Positions 48,351 to 57,433 of a stretch of DNA of 64,000 nucleotides are shown in pieces. A program made the position numbers and the translations under genes. Source of the stretch: Kushneria sinocarnis. Its GTDB lineage: Bacteria > Pseudomonadota > Gammaproteobacteria > Pseudomonadales > Halomonadaceae. Where the stretch lies: positions 372,001 through 436,000 of the forward strand of contig NZ_RBIN01000003.1 in assembly GCF_003633775.1 (NCBI RefSeq). The letters run 5' to 3'. The first letter of the stretch is position 1; every line of letters starts with the position of its first letter. The notes beneath the pieces were generated by a model. It searched no databases, had not been told where the DNA came from, and was given only the letters and a program-made list of their open reading frames with translations.

Positions 48351-49610
48351 ATGACTGCCTATAATGCCTTCTACGCGCAATCCGGCGGTGTCTCGGCCGT
48401 CATCAATGCCAGCGCCTGTGGCGTGATCGAAACCTGCCGCCGGCATGACGATCGGATCGGGCGTGTCTACGCCGGCCGCAACGGTATCATCGGCGCCCTC
48501 ACCGAGGACCTGATCGACACCACCCCGGAGAGCGATGAAGCCATCGCCGCGCTGCGCCATACCCCGGGCGGCGCCTTCGGCTCCTGTCGCTACAAGCTCA
48601 AGGATATCGAAAGCCACCGGCGTCAGTACGAGCGTCTGATCGAGGTCTTCAAGGCCCACGATATCCGCTACTTCTTCTACAACGGCGGCGGCGACAGTGC
48701 CGATACCTGTCTCAAGGTTTCCCAGCTTGCCGAGCACATGAACTATCCGATCCAGGCCATTCATGTTGCCAAGACCGTCGACAATGACCTGCCGGTGACC
48801 GACAACTCCCCCGGTTTCGGATCGGTTGCCAAGTACATTGCCACTTCCGTGCGTGAAACCGCCCTGGATGTGGCCTCGATGTGCTCGACCTCCACGAAGG
48901 TCTTCATCCTGGAAGCCATGGGGCGCCACGCCGGCTGGATTGCCGCGGCCGGGGCGCTGGCCAGCGAGGACAACGACGGACCGCCCCACATCATCCTGCT
49001 GCCGGAAGTCCCCTTCGACCGCAAGCGCCTGATGGCACGCATCGACGAGACCGTGAAGCGCTGCGGCTACTGCGTGATCGTGGTCTCCGAGGGAACCCGC
49101 TACGAGGATGGCACCTTCCTGTCCGATGCCGGCAACACCGATGCCTTCGGTCACCGCCAGCTCGGTGGCGTGGCGCCCACGCTCGCCGGCATGGTCAAGC
49201 AGGATCTGGGGCTGAAGTATCACTGGGCCGTCGCCGACTATCTGCAGCGCGCAGCGCGTCACATTGCCTCCCGGGTCGATGTCGAACAGGCCTATGCCGT
49301 CGGCCAGCGCGCCGTGGAGTGCGCGCTCGAGGGGCAGAATGCGGTGATGCCGGCCATCCGCCGCGACAGTGAATCCCCCTACCGCTGGTCACTGTTCGAT
49401 GCGCCGCTGAGCGAGATCGCCAATCAGGAGAAGTTCATGCCGCGGGAGTTCATCCGCGAGGACGGCTTCGGCATCAATGAGCTCGGGCGGCGCTATCTGC
49501 GACCGCTGATCCAGGGCGAGGATTTTCCACCATTCGAAAACGGGCTGCCGAAGATGGCGCAGCTGGCACTGCGTCCGGTCGAACGCCGGCTGCCCGAATT
49601 CGAACTGTAG
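48351..49610 (+). CDS. pfp: Pyrophosphate-dependent 6-phosphofructokinase
   Basis: 419 residues. The PPi-dependent type is read from two positions: the GGGDS motif (112-116) has Asp where ATP enzymes have Gly, and KTVDND (141-146) has Lys where ATP enzymes have Gly. The substrate region NSPGFGSVAKYIA and MGRHAGWIAAAGAL are intact. The reaction is near equilibrium, so it can serve both glycolysis and gluconeogenesis and spares ATP. Two genes downstream lies inorganic pyrophosphatase, which would compete for PPi. AGGAAT precedes the ATG. Confidence 0.93.
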   Translation: MTAYNAFYAQSGGVSAVINASACGVIETCRRHDDRIGRVYAGRNGIIGALTEDLIDTTPESDEAIAALRHTPGGAFGSCRYKLKDIESHRRQYERLIEVFKAHDIRYFFYNGGGDSADTCLKVSQLAEHMNYPIQAIHVAKTVDNDLPVTDNSPGFGSVAKYIATSVRETALDVASMCSTSTKVFILEAMGRHAGWIAAAGALASEDNDGPPHIILLPEVPFDRKRLMARIDETVKRCGYCVIVVSEGTRYEDGTFLSDAGNTDAFGHRQLGGVAPTLAGMVKQDLGLKYHWAVADYLQRAARHIASRVDVEQAYAVGQRAVECALEGQNAVMPAIRRDSESPYRWSLFDAPLSEIANQEKFMPREFIREDGFGINELGRRYLRPLIQGEDFPPFENGLPKMAQLALRPVERRLPEFEL

Positions 49611-49621
49611 GCAGTCGTCGG

Positions 49622-49648
49622 CCGGTTCGGCCCGCCGGGCCGGACCGG
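49622..49648. terminator. Hairpin between convergent pfp and the kinase-like gene
   Basis: A 12-base arm (49622-49633) pairs with 49637-49648 with a single G-T wobble and a three-base loop. It lies between the two stop codons; no T-run. Confidence 0.45.
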
Positions 49649-49649
49649 G

Positions 49650-51425
49650 TCAGTGCAGCCACCAGGAAAGTACCAGCAACAGCAGCAGCACACCCGCCAC
49701 CATCTGCCAGAGCTTGGCGGGCTCGCGCCAGACCGGACGCTTCTCCCTCTCCTCTTGCTCGGTGGCAACGGCTGCCACGTCGGCTTTCCGATCCCCGCCC
49801 CGGGGTTCCTGACGCAGCGCATGCACGAATTCCGACAGGCGCCGATAGCGCAGTGCGCGCTGCGGCGAAAGCGCCCGCTCCAGCGCACTGTCCAGCGCCT
49901 CGGGAATCGCCGGATCATAGCTGCGAATGCTGCGATACCGCAGCTGCGAGAGCTCGGCAGGCTGACGCAGCGATGTCATCGGATAGTCATAGGGCAGCGC
50001 ACCTGACAGCAGCCAGTAGATGGTCGAGGCGAGCGAAAACTGATCGCTGCGCCGGCTGACCTGCCCCTCCAGGGCATACTCCGGCGCGCTGTGCACGCTG
50101 AGCCCCACCTCGCGTGCCAGCCGCACGGCCTCTCCGTGCTCTTCGTCCTCACGCCGTGAGCAGGCGCCGAAATCGATCAGCACCACCTGCTCATGCGGGT
50201 CGAGCATGACATTTTCCGGGCGAATGGCCTGGTGCAGCAGCTCGCGGCGATGCAGCGAGTGCACGGCCTTGGCGAGCTGACGCGCAATATCCAGCCGCTG
50301 CTCGAGCCCCGCCGCGGCATGGGTCTTCAGCCACTGATCCAGAGTCACACCCCCGACATCGCGCATCAGATAGTAGAGATAGCGTCGCGGCCGGGGCGGG
50401 TCGACCACCTTGACCACGAACGGTGATCTGACCCGACTGGCAACCCAGTGCTGCAGCATGAAATGCTCCAGGTAGGCGTTGCGCTGTGACAGCTCCGGGC
50501 TGGGAGCCTTCATGATCAGACGTGTGCCGTGCTCGCCATCACGCACCCGATAGACCCGCGCCTTGGCGTTGCGCGACAGCACCGCCTCCACCTCGTAACC
50601 ATCGAGCCGATCGCCCGGCTCCATTTCCGAGGGGATCGGCAGGGTGTCATAACGCTGAAAGCTCGGCTCGCCCTTCGCCTCCGGCAGCCGATCCACCCGC
50701 ACCAGCTGAAAGCAGAAGGCCTCGGCGCCGTAGCCCCGATCCAGCGCCCGCTCGCTGGCAAAATGGGCCAGCCGCTCACAGGCAGCATCGAGATCGCTGG
50801 CATTGCGACGGATCAGCTGGACATAGTCCGAGGGCAGCAGCGTGCCCCGCACGGCCTGGGTGGTGAAGAGAAAGATATCGCCCTGCTTGAGCGGCATGCT
50901 CAGATAGTCGATATCGATGCTGCCATCCATGCCCAGCGCCCGGGAGGGGTAGCGATAGCCGCCGAGATCGGTGACATGATCACGCGAGAGCTGCTCGAAC
51001 TCCGCGCCGCGCAGCCGGAACACCAGCGTGTCGCCCATGTGGAAGAGATGGGCCTCTTCCCCGCGGAACACCACCGCCGACAACGAGCTGACATAGCTGC
51101 CCCCGGTCACGAAACGGCTCTGGCTGAAGCACCAACCGTTGAGGGCCCGCAACACCCGGGTAGCGGATGTCTTGACGTCCCAGTGCTCGGGAGTGGAAAA
51201 GTAATCCGCCAGAAAGCCGCGCACCGAGAGATCGCCCGCCTGGCGGGCAATGGCATTGCGCCAGGTGGAATCGGCGATCACCGCGCAACCGCCCTTGGCC
51301 GCCAGCTGCACCGATTGTTCCGGAACCTGAACCGCCATCGAGGAGCGATGATGGCGCTGATCGGGTGCAACAAAGGCGTGGCCGAAGCTCAGCGATAGTT
51401 CATTCTCCACGTAACCCCCTGTCAT
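49650..51425 (-). CDS. Membrane-anchored PP2C-like / Ser-Thr kinase-like fusion with degenerate active sites
   Basis: 591 residues. Residues 1-245 are PP2C-like: an ADST at 51-54 replaces the ADG of active enzymes, HMGDT (129-133) is kept, and the second metal Asp of the TDG motif is Q190 (FTTQAVRG). Residues 275-545 are kinase-like: the Gly-loop is degenerate (VLSRNAKARVY), K306 and DFG (418-420) and SAPEY are kept, but the catalytic HRD-type Asp is A400 in LLHQAIRPENVML. A single C-terminal helix (573-590) anchors it, with the domains in the cytoplasm. It is homologous to 'bifunctional kinase/phosphatase' proteins of Pseudomonas type but probably inactive in both parts. A GTG at 51410, preceded by AGGGGG, may be the true start. 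Confidence 0.85.
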   Translation of the reverse strand: MTGGYVENELSLSFGHAFVAPDQRHHRSSMAVQVPEQSVQLAAKGGCAVIADSTWRNAIARQAGDLSVRGFLADYFSTPEHWDVKTSATRVLRALNGWCFSQSRFVTGGSYVSSLSAVVFRGEEAHLFHMGDTLVFRLRGAEFEQLSRDHVTDLGGYRYPSRALGMDGSIDIDYLSMPLKQGDIFLFTTQAVRGTLLPSDYVQLIRRNASDLDAACERLAHFASERALDRGYGAEAFCFQLVRVDRLPEAKGEPSFQRYDTLPIPSEMEPGDRLDGYEVEAVLSRNAKARVYRVRDGEHGTRLIMKAPSPELSQRNAYLEHFMLQHWVASRVRSPFVVKVVDPPRPRRYLYYLMRDVGGVTLDQWLKTHAAAGLEQRLDIARQLAKAVHSLHRRELLHQAIRPENVMLDPHEQVVLIDFGACSRREDEEHGEAVRLAREVGLSVHSAPEYALEGQVSRRSDQFSLASTIYWLLSGALPYDYPMTSLRQPAELSQLRYRSIRSYDPAIPEALDSALERALSPQRALRYRRLSEFVHALRQEPRGGDRKADVAAVATEQEEREKRPVWREPAKLWQMVAGVLLLLLVLSWWLH

Positions 51426-51483
51426 ACCGCGTCCACTGTCTCCCTGCGCACTATGCGCAGATGGCGATCGTTCCGGACCCGTA

Positions 51484-51513
51484 TTGGTAATCGCACAACC
51501 CAGTTCGTATAAT
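51484..51513 (+). promoter_or_regulatory. Probable sigma-70 promoter of ppa
   Basis: TTGGTA (51484-51489) and TATAAT (51508-51513) are separated by 18 bases, 54 bp upstream of the ppa start. Confidence 0.7.
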
Positions 51514-51566
51514 TCCGGGGATTCTCGCCCTTAAGACCATCAACCCGCAATGCAAGGACTCAATCA

Positions 51567-52106
51567 ATGAGTTTCGACAGGCTCCCTGCCGGCAAGGATA
51601 TCCCCGATGATCTGTACATCGCGATCGAGATCCCTGCCAACCATACGCCGATCAAGTACGAGATCGACAAGGAACTGGATGCCGTGATGGTCGATCGCTT
51701 CATGGCGACTCCCATGTTCTATCCGGCCAACTACGGTTTCATCTCCAACACCCTGGCAGATGACGGCGATCCACTGGATGCCCTGGTCGTGACCCCCTAT
51801 CCGGTACAGGCCGGCTCGGTGATCCGGGCGCGTCCGGTGGGTATCCTCAACATGAGCGATGAAGCCGGTGAGGATGCCAAGCTGATCTGTGTGCCGCATC
51901 GCAAGCTGACCAGCCTCTATGACAGTGTCGAGGAGATCACCGATCTGCCCGAGCTGCTGCGCCAGCAGATCGCCCACTTCTTCGAGAACTACAAGGATCT
52001 CGAGAAGGGCAAGTGGGTCAAGGTCGACTCCTGGGACAACGCCGACGCTGCCCGCCGCGCCGTCGAGAAGGCCGTTCGCGCCTGGGAGCAGGAACAGCAG
52101 CAGTAA
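51567..52106 (+). CDS. ppa: Inorganic pyrophosphatase
   Basis: A 179-residue family I soluble enzyme that hydrolyses PPi to two phosphates and pulls biosynthetic reactions forward. The active-site acidic cluster is seen in [11 protein letters not shown], with the N-terminal [17 protein letters not shown] and [14 protein letters not shown] lies upstream of the ATG. It is divergent from the pseudokinase-like gene, and both share the 141-bp promoter region. Length is normal. Confidence 0.97.
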   Translation: MSFDRLPAGKDIPDDLYIAIEIPANHTPIKYEIDKELDAVMVDRFMATPMFYPANYGFISNTLADDGDPLDALVVTPYPVQAGSVIRARPVGILNMSDEAGEDAKLICVPHRKLTSLYDSVEEITDLPELLRQQIAHFFENYKDLEKGKWVKVDSWDNADAARRAVEKAVRAWEQEQQQ

Positions 52107-52150
52107 TCCGGCTGCTGCCGGTCGACAGTGGCCAGCCCTGCCTCCCTTCT

Positions 52151-52177
52151 GCGCCCGGCCTCGCCGGGCGCAGCTTT
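52151..52177 (+). terminator. ppa terminator
   Basis: GCGCCCGGC (52151-52159) pairs perfectly with GCCGGGCGC (52163-52171) with a three-base loop and is followed by AGCTTTATCC. It lies 45 bp after the ppa stop. Confidence 0.65.
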
Positions 52178-52254
52178 ATCCAGCCCGCTCCGCGCTCTCG
52201 TCAAGCGCCATCGGGACGGCTATCCTGCCGCCTGATTCACTGCCGGAGCTCACG

Positions 52255-54216
52255 ATGCCTCGTCCCGTTTGGGTCCTGCTTGTTCTGCTCGGCTGGATGC
52301 TGCTCCTGCCTGCCATGGCTGAACCAACGGCATCATCGACCTTTCCCGATAGTACCTCATCCCCGGCGTCCGGTCGCTGGTTCGACGGTACATCACCGAA
52401 TGACCTGCTGCCTGCCGAGCGGGCCTTCAAGAGTCATGTCTGGCGCAGCAATGGCCAGGTTCATGCCGGCCTGCAGAGTGCCGAGGGCTACTACCTCTAT
52501 CGCCACAGCCTCGCCCTGCACAGCGCCACGCCGGGACTCCTGCTCGGCTCCTTGCAGATGCCCGCCGGCGAGCACAGGCAGGATGAGTGGATGGGCGAGG
52601 TGCAGGTTTTCCACGACCGTGTGACAGTCAGCGCCCCGCTCAGCACCGTGGCCGATGTCGACCCGCGGCTGCTTGATGTTCGACTGGAGTTCCAGGGCTG
52701 CGCCGAATCACGTCTCTGTTACCCGCCCCGGCAGCGCCAGCTGGCGGTTTCCGCCCGCCAGCCGCCAGCTGGTTTCACCCCTCCCGACACCTTCAATGCA
52801 GCACCATCCGGCGAGCGTTCCACTGCCACTTCGGATCCGGCTGCCTCCATCCCCGACCCGGCCACCGGCAACGGGCATTATACCGACCTGCTTGCACAGG
52901 CTTCGCTGCCCTGGCTGCTGGGCCTGTTTCTGCTGGCGGGACTCGGCCTGACCTTTACTCCCTGTGTGCTGCCGATGCTGCCGATCGTCACTACCCTGGT
53001 CGTGGGACAGCACGCCCGGCGCAGCCGGGCACTGGTGCTGTCGCTCGGCTATGTCGCGGGCATGGCCGCCACCTATGCGCTGGCAGGCACCCTGACCGGG
53101 CTGTTCGGCGCCGGGCTCAACCTGCAGGCACGCCTGCAGTCTCCCTGGGTGCTGGGCAGCGTTGCCCTGCTGTTCGTACTGCTGGCGCTCTGGCTGACGG
53201 AGTGGGTTCGCCTGCCCGCGCTGCCCGGCAACCGGCTGCGTCAGGGCCTCGAGGCCCTTCAGCACCGACTGCAGCAGGCCGGCCTCGGCGGCGCCATGCT
53301 GGCCGGCGCACTCTCCACGCTGGTGGTTTCGCCCTGCATCTCGGCGCCCCTGGCCGGTGCCATGGTCTACATCTCGACGACCGGCAATGCCCTGCAGGGC
53401 GGGCTGGCGCTGCTGGCACTGGGGCTGGGCATGGGCATTCCACTGATACTGGTTGCCACGCTCGGCGCCGGCTGGCTGCCCCGCAGCGGCCCCTGGCTGC
53501 ACAGCGTACGCCTGGCCTTTGCCCTGCTGCTGCTGGCCCTGGCGCTCTGGCTGATCCAGCGTCTGCTGCCGCCACCGGTCACCGTGCTGCTCTGGGGCGC
53601 CCTGGCGCTCTGCATCGGCGTGGGGCTCGGCGCCCTGCGCCTCGACACCCCGGCCGGCTGGCCGCGCCTGCGTCAGGCCCTCGCCCTGGTCGCCACGGTC
53701 TGGGGCATTGCCTGCATCATTGGCGCAGCCCGGGGTACAAGCGATCCGCTGCAACCACTGGGAGCGACGGAAACATCCGCTCCAGCCGGGGCCTTACACC
53801 ATGCCAGCGAGCCGCAGTTCACCACGGTCACCTCTCCCGACGAGTTGCAGGCCGCTCTGCAGCGTGCGGCCGAGCGCGGCCGGCCGGCACTGGTGGACAT
53901 CTACGCCGACTGGTGCATCAGTTGTCGCAAGATGGAACGGGATGTCTTCCCCGCTGCCACCCTGGCCGAGCGGCTCGACCGCTTCACCCTGATCCGGGCC
54001 GATGTCACCGCATCGCCCGGGCAGGCCATCCTGCGCAATCGCGACCTTTTCGGCCCACCGGCCGTGCTGTTCTTCTCGCCGAACAGCGATGGTGCGCCAA
54101 CAGAGCAGCGCGCCCTGCGCAGCCAGGGAGAGATCGGCATCGAAGAGCTGGGCCGGCTGCTCGATAGCGCTCTGGCGAACGCGACCTCCCGGCACTCCCT
54201 GTCCGAACGGCAGTGA
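52255..54216 (+). CDS. dsbD: Thiol:disulfide interchange protein DsbD
   Basis: 653 residues. It moves electrons from cytoplasmic thioredoxin to periplasmic DsbC/DsbG/CcmG. A signal peptide ends near MAEP. The N-terminal alpha domain has C149 and C155 (GCAESRLCYPP), the eight-helix CcdA-like core has C237 (FTPCVLPMLPI) and C361 (VVSPCISAPL), and the C-terminal thioredoxin domain has C554-I-S-C557 (YADWCISCRKME). All six redox cysteines are present. It is longer than E. coli DsbD (565) because of linkers after the signal, between domains 1-2 and 2-3. ATG 52255 has a weak ribosome site. Confidence 0.96.
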   Translation: MPRPVWVLLVLLGWMLLLPAMAEPTASSTFPDSTSSPASGRWFDGTSPNDLLPAERAFKSHVWRSNGQVHAGLQSAEGYYLYRHSLALHSATPGLLLGSLQMPAGEHRQDEWMGEVQVFHDRVTVSAPLSTVADVDPRLLDVRLEFQGCAESRLCYPPRQRQLAVSARQPPAGFTPPDTFNAAPSGERSTATSDPAASIPDPATGNGHYTDLLAQASLPWLLGLFLLAGLGLTFTPCVLPMLPIVTTLVVGQHARRSRALVLSLGYVAGMAATYALAGTLTGLFGAGLNLQARLQSPWVLGSVALLFVLLALWLTEWVRLPALPGNRLRQGLEALQHRLQQAGLGGAMLAGALSTLVVSPCISAPLAGAMVYISTTGNALQGGLALLALGLGMGIPLILVATLGAGWLPRSGPWLHSVRLAFALLLLALALWLIQRLLPPPVTVLLWGALALCIGVGLGALRLDTPAGWPRLRQALALVATVWGIACIIGAARGTSDPLQPLGATETSAPAGALHHASEPQFTTVTSPDELQAALQRAAERGRPALVDIYADWCISCRKMERDVFPAATLAERLDRFTLIRADVTASPGQAILRNRDLFGPPAVLFFSPNSDGAPTEQRALRSQGEIGIEELGRLLDSALANATSRHSLSERQ

Positions 54217-54244
54217 CATGGGGGTCGCAAAACGGTGTTCGTCA

Positions 54245-54269
54245 TGCGCTGGACAGCACAGTTTTTTTT
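54245..54269 (+). terminator. Possible dsbD terminator
   Basis: TGCGCTG and CAGCACA (54245-54260) can pair with one C-A mismatch around a very short loop and are followed by eight Ts (54262-54269). The T-run is strong, the stem weak. Confidence 0.4.
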
Positions 54270-54463
54270 CGGCAAACTCCGCCGACATCGTACCCGGACG
54301 GCAACGTCCCTGATTGTGACGTGATCTTGTCGCTGAAAGGGCAGGTTAACAGCGTCTCTCATGCCCGCGATCACGGCGCCCATCACGGCCATCGCTGCCC
54401 GTCCGGATTCGGGTTCCCCCGCGGGACCGGGTCGACCAATCACTTATTCAGCGGAACAACGAC

Positions 54464-54934
54464 ATGGACATTCGCAAGGTCAAGAAACTGATCGAGCTGC
54501 TGGAAGAGTCCAACATCAGCGAAATCGAGATTCAGGAAGGCGAGGAGTCCGTGCGGATCAGCCGCAATCTGCTCGGTCAGGGATCAGCGCCCCAGCAGCC
54601 GATGGGCTACTATCCGCAGCCCCAGGCACCGCAGGCCGCACCTCAGCAGGGGGCAGCCCCCACTGCGCCCGCCGAGGAGGCACCAGCCGAGACACCGACC
54701 GGCAACAGTGTCAACTCGCCCATGGTCGGCACCTTCTATCGCGCTCCGGCACCCGGCGCCAAGCCCTTCATCGAGGTCGGCCAGCGCGTTCGCAAGGGTG
54801 ACACCATCTGTATCGTCGAAGCGATGAAGATGATGAACCAGATCGAAGCCGATCATGACGGTGTGATCGAATCCATTCTGGTCGAGGACGGCGAACCGGT
54901 CGAATTCGATCAGCCGATGATCATCATTGCCTGA
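54464..54934 (+). CDS. accB: Biotin carboxyl carrier protein of acetyl-CoA carboxylase
   Basis: 156 residues, identical in length to E. coli AccB. The N-terminal dimerising helix ([20 protein letters not shown]) is followed by a Pro/Ala/Gln-rich linker (41-80) and the biotinyl domain with K122 in [14 protein letters not shown] and the thumb region [16 protein letters not shown]. It carries CO2 from AccC to the carboxyltransferase for fatty-acid synthesis. In Pseudomonas aroQ lies between dsbD and accB; here only 247 bp separate them and no aroQ is seen. Confidence 0.97.
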   Translation: MDIRKVKKLIELLEESNISEIEIQEGEESVRISRNLLGQGSAPQQPMGYYPQPQAPQAAPQQGAAPTAPAEEAPAETPTGNSVNSPMVGTFYRAPAPGAKPFIEVGQRVRKGDTICIVEAMKMMNQIEADHDGVIESILVEDGEPVEFDQPMIIIA

Positions 54935-54946
54935 CGGAATGTGACC

Positions 54947-56290
54947 ATGCTGGAAAAGGTACTCATCGCCAATCGCGGCGAGATTGCACTGCGCATCCTG
55001 CGTGCCTGCAAGGAACTGGGCATCCGCACGGTAGCCGCCCACTCCAAGGTCGACCGTGACCTGATTCATGTCCGTCTGGCCGATGAAGCCGTCTGTATCG
55101 GCCCGACGCCTTCACCGGGTTCCTATCTCAATATCCCGGCGCTGATCTCGGCTGCCGAGGTCACCGACTCGACCGCCATCCATCCCGGTTACGGCTTCCT
55201 TTCGGAGAATGCCAATTTCGCCGAACAGGTCGAGCGTTCCGGTTTTGTCTTCGTCGGCCCGACGGCGGACGTGATCCGCATGATGGGTGACAAGGTCTCG
55301 GCGATCGAAGCCATGAAGCAGGCCGGTGTCCCCACGGTGCCCGGCTCGAACGGCCCGCTGCCGGACAATGACGACGAGGTGGTGGCCATCGCCCGGCGCA
55401 TCGGTTTCCCGGTCATGATCAAGGCAGCCGCCGGTGGCGGTGGTCGGGGCATGCGCGTGGTGCGCGACGAGACGCAGCTGGTCTCCTCGGTCGCCATTAC
55501 CCGCTCGGAAGCCAACGCGGCCTTCGGCAGCGACGTCGTCTACATGGAGAAATATCTCGAACGGCCGCGCCATATCGAGGTCCAGGTACTCGCCGACGGC
55601 CAGGGCAATGCGATCCATCTGTATGACCGCGACTGCTCGCTGCAGCGTCGTCATCAGAAGGTGCTCGAGGAAGCCCCGGCACCGCATGTCAACGAGGAGT
55701 CACGCCAGCGGGTGCTGCAGGCGTGTGTCGATGCCTGCATCGAAATCGGTTACCGCGGCGCCGGCACCTTCGAGTTTCTCTACGAAGACGGCGAGTACTT
55801 CTTCATCGAGATGAATACCCGCGTGCAGGTCGAGCATCCGGTTACCGAGATGGTCACCGGCGTGGATATCGTCAAGGAGCAGCTCAAGATCGCCTCCGGC
55901 ATGCCGCTGTCGATCCGGCAGGAAGACGTGACCGTGCTCGGCCACGCCTTCGAATGCCGCATCAATGCCGAGGATGCCCGCACATTCATGCCCTCTCCCG
56001 GTCGCATCGAGTTCTATCACGCCCCTGGCGGTCTGGGCGTACGCATGGACTCGCACATGTACACCGGCTATACCGTGCCGCCCAGCTATGACTCGCTGAT
56101 CGGCAAGCTGATCACCTGGGGCGAGCATCGCGAGAGTGCCCTGACGCGCATGCGCAACGCACTGGATGAACTGCTGGTGGAAGGCATCAAGACCAACACC
56201 GACCTGCACAAGGACCTGGTCCGCGATCCGGCCTTCCGGGAAGGTGGCGTCAACATCCACTATCTTGAGCACAAGCTCGGCCTCGAATAA
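54947..56290 (+). CDS. accC: Biotin carboxylase subunit of acetyl-CoA carboxylase
   Basis: 447 residues. ATP-grasp enzyme that carboxylates the biotin on AccB. The N-terminus [20 protein letters not shown], the Gly-rich ATP lid [14 protein letters not shown], the biotin/bicarbonate site [18 protein letters not shown] and the base RRHQK are all present. ATG 54947 is preferred to a GTG six bases earlier. It is 12 bp after accB, and a good terminator ends the pair. Confidence 0.97.
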   Translation: MLEKVLIANRGEIALRILRACKELGIRTVAAHSKVDRDLIHVRLADEAVCIGPTPSPGSYLNIPALISAAEVTDSTAIHPGYGFLSENANFAEQVERSGFVFVGPTADVIRMMGDKVSAIEAMKQAGVPTVPGSNGPLPDNDDEVVAIARRIGFPVMIKAAAGGGGRGMRVVRDETQLVSSVAITRSEANAAFGSDVVYMEKYLERPRHIEVQVLADGQGNAIHLYDRDCSLQRRHQKVLEEAPAPHVNEESRQRVLQACVDACIEIGYRGAGTFEFLYEDGEYFFIEMNTRVQVEHPVTEMVTGVDIVKEQLKIASGMPLSIRQEDVTVLGHAFECRINAEDARTFMPSPGRIEFYHAPGGLGVRMDSHMYTGYTVPPSYDSLIGKLITWGEHRESALTRMRNALDELLVEGIKTNTDLHKDLVRDPAFREGGVNIHYLEHKLGLE

Positions 56291-56315
56291 CCCCCGGGGC
56301 ACATCACGATCGATG

Positions 56316-56349
56316 ACGGAGGCGATTCATTCGCCTCCGTTTTCGTTTC
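56316..56349 (+). terminator. accBC terminator
   Basis: ACGGAGGCGA (56316-56325) pairs perfectly with TCGCCTCCGT (56331-56340), followed by TTTCGTTTC. It lies 25 bp after accC. Confidence 0.9.
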
Positions 56350-56384
56350 CTCCCTTACACCGCCGACAGCAACGGGATACCACC

Positions 56385-57296
56385 ATGGCCTGGCTGCAAC
56401 TCAAGGCACATGTCTCACCGGACAATGCCGAACTGCTCGAGGAACTGCTGACCGCCGAGGGGGCCAGCGCCATCACCCTGGAAGATGCCGTCGATGATCC
56501 GGTATTCGAGCCCGAGCGCGGTACCACGCCCCTGTGGCAGCAGACCGTGCTGACCGGGCTGTACGATGATCTCGAGGACGTCCAGGCAATGATCGAGCGC
56601 GTGGCCCGTGGCTGGGCCGAGCAGGCCGCCGAAGAGCCCTGCCCCGAGATCGAATACGATGTGCTCGAGGATCGCGACTGGAGCCGCGAGTGGATGGAGG
56701 GCTTCGAGCCGTTGCAGATGGGCCGGCGACTGTGGATCGTCCCCAGCTGGCAGGAGGCTCCCGACCCGGAAGGCGTCAATCTGCTGCTCGACCCCGGCCT
56801 GGCCTTCGGTACCGGCACCCATCCGACCACGGCACTCTGTCTGCGCTGGCTCGATGAACTCGCCGATCAGGGCGCTCTGACCGGCGCCGAGATCATGGAT
56901 ATCGGCTGCGGCTCGGGCATTCTGGCCATTGCCGCACTGAGGCTGGGCGCGCGCCATGCCATCGGCACCGACATCGACCCCCAGGCGCTGCAGGCCAGTC
57001 GCGATAATGCCCGGCGCAACGAGATCGAGGACGATGACTTCGATCTCTACCTGCCCGAACAGGCGCCCGACAGCGCGCACGGCGTGGTGATCGCCAACAT
57101 CCTGGCCATGCCGCTGATCGAGCTGGCCGATACCATCGCCGGCAGCGTGGCGCCCGGCGGCCGCATTGCCCTGTCCGGCATTCTCGTCCATCAGGCCGAA
57201 AGCGTGCTGGAAGCCTATCGCGAGCGCGGGCTGATCATGCATGAGCCCACCGAGCAGGAAGGGTGGATACGTCTGGACGGCTACCGACCGGCCTGA
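56385..57296 (+). CDS. prmA: Ribosomal protein L11 methyltransferase
   Basis: 303 residues. It trimethylates L11 using SAM. The N-terminal recognition domain (AWLQLKAHVSPDNAELLEEL) is linked to a Rossmann methyltransferase with DPGLAFGTGTHPTTALCL, motif I IMDIGCGSGILAIAALRLGA and the NPPY-like VIANILAMPLIEL. ATG 56385 gives the family N-terminus. It follows the accBC terminator and so needs its own promoter, which I could not identify in 35 bp; read-through is possible. Confidence 0.96.
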   Translation: MAWLQLKAHVSPDNAELLEELLTAEGASAITLEDAVDDPVFEPERGTTPLWQQTVLTGLYDDLEDVQAMIERVARGWAEQAAEEPCPEIEYDVLEDRDWSREWMEGFEPLQMGRRLWIVPSWQEAPDPEGVNLLLDPGLAFGTGTHPTTALCLRWLDELADQGALTGAEIMDIGCGSGILAIAALRLGARHAIGTDIDPQALQASRDNARRNEIEDDDFDLYLPEQAPDSAHGVVIANILAMPLIELADTIAGSVAPGGRIALSGILVHQAESVLEAYRERGLIMHEPTEQEGWIRLDGYRPA

Positions 57297-57433
57297 CACC
57301 CTGCGCCATGGCAAACGCCGACACCATGTCACCGACGGTTGCCATGCGGGCATGGAATTATCCATCAATGGTTCTTCAAGAAGCGCTGCCGTGCCGTTAT
57401 CATGTGCATCCTCTTCCCGCAAAGCCCGACTTC

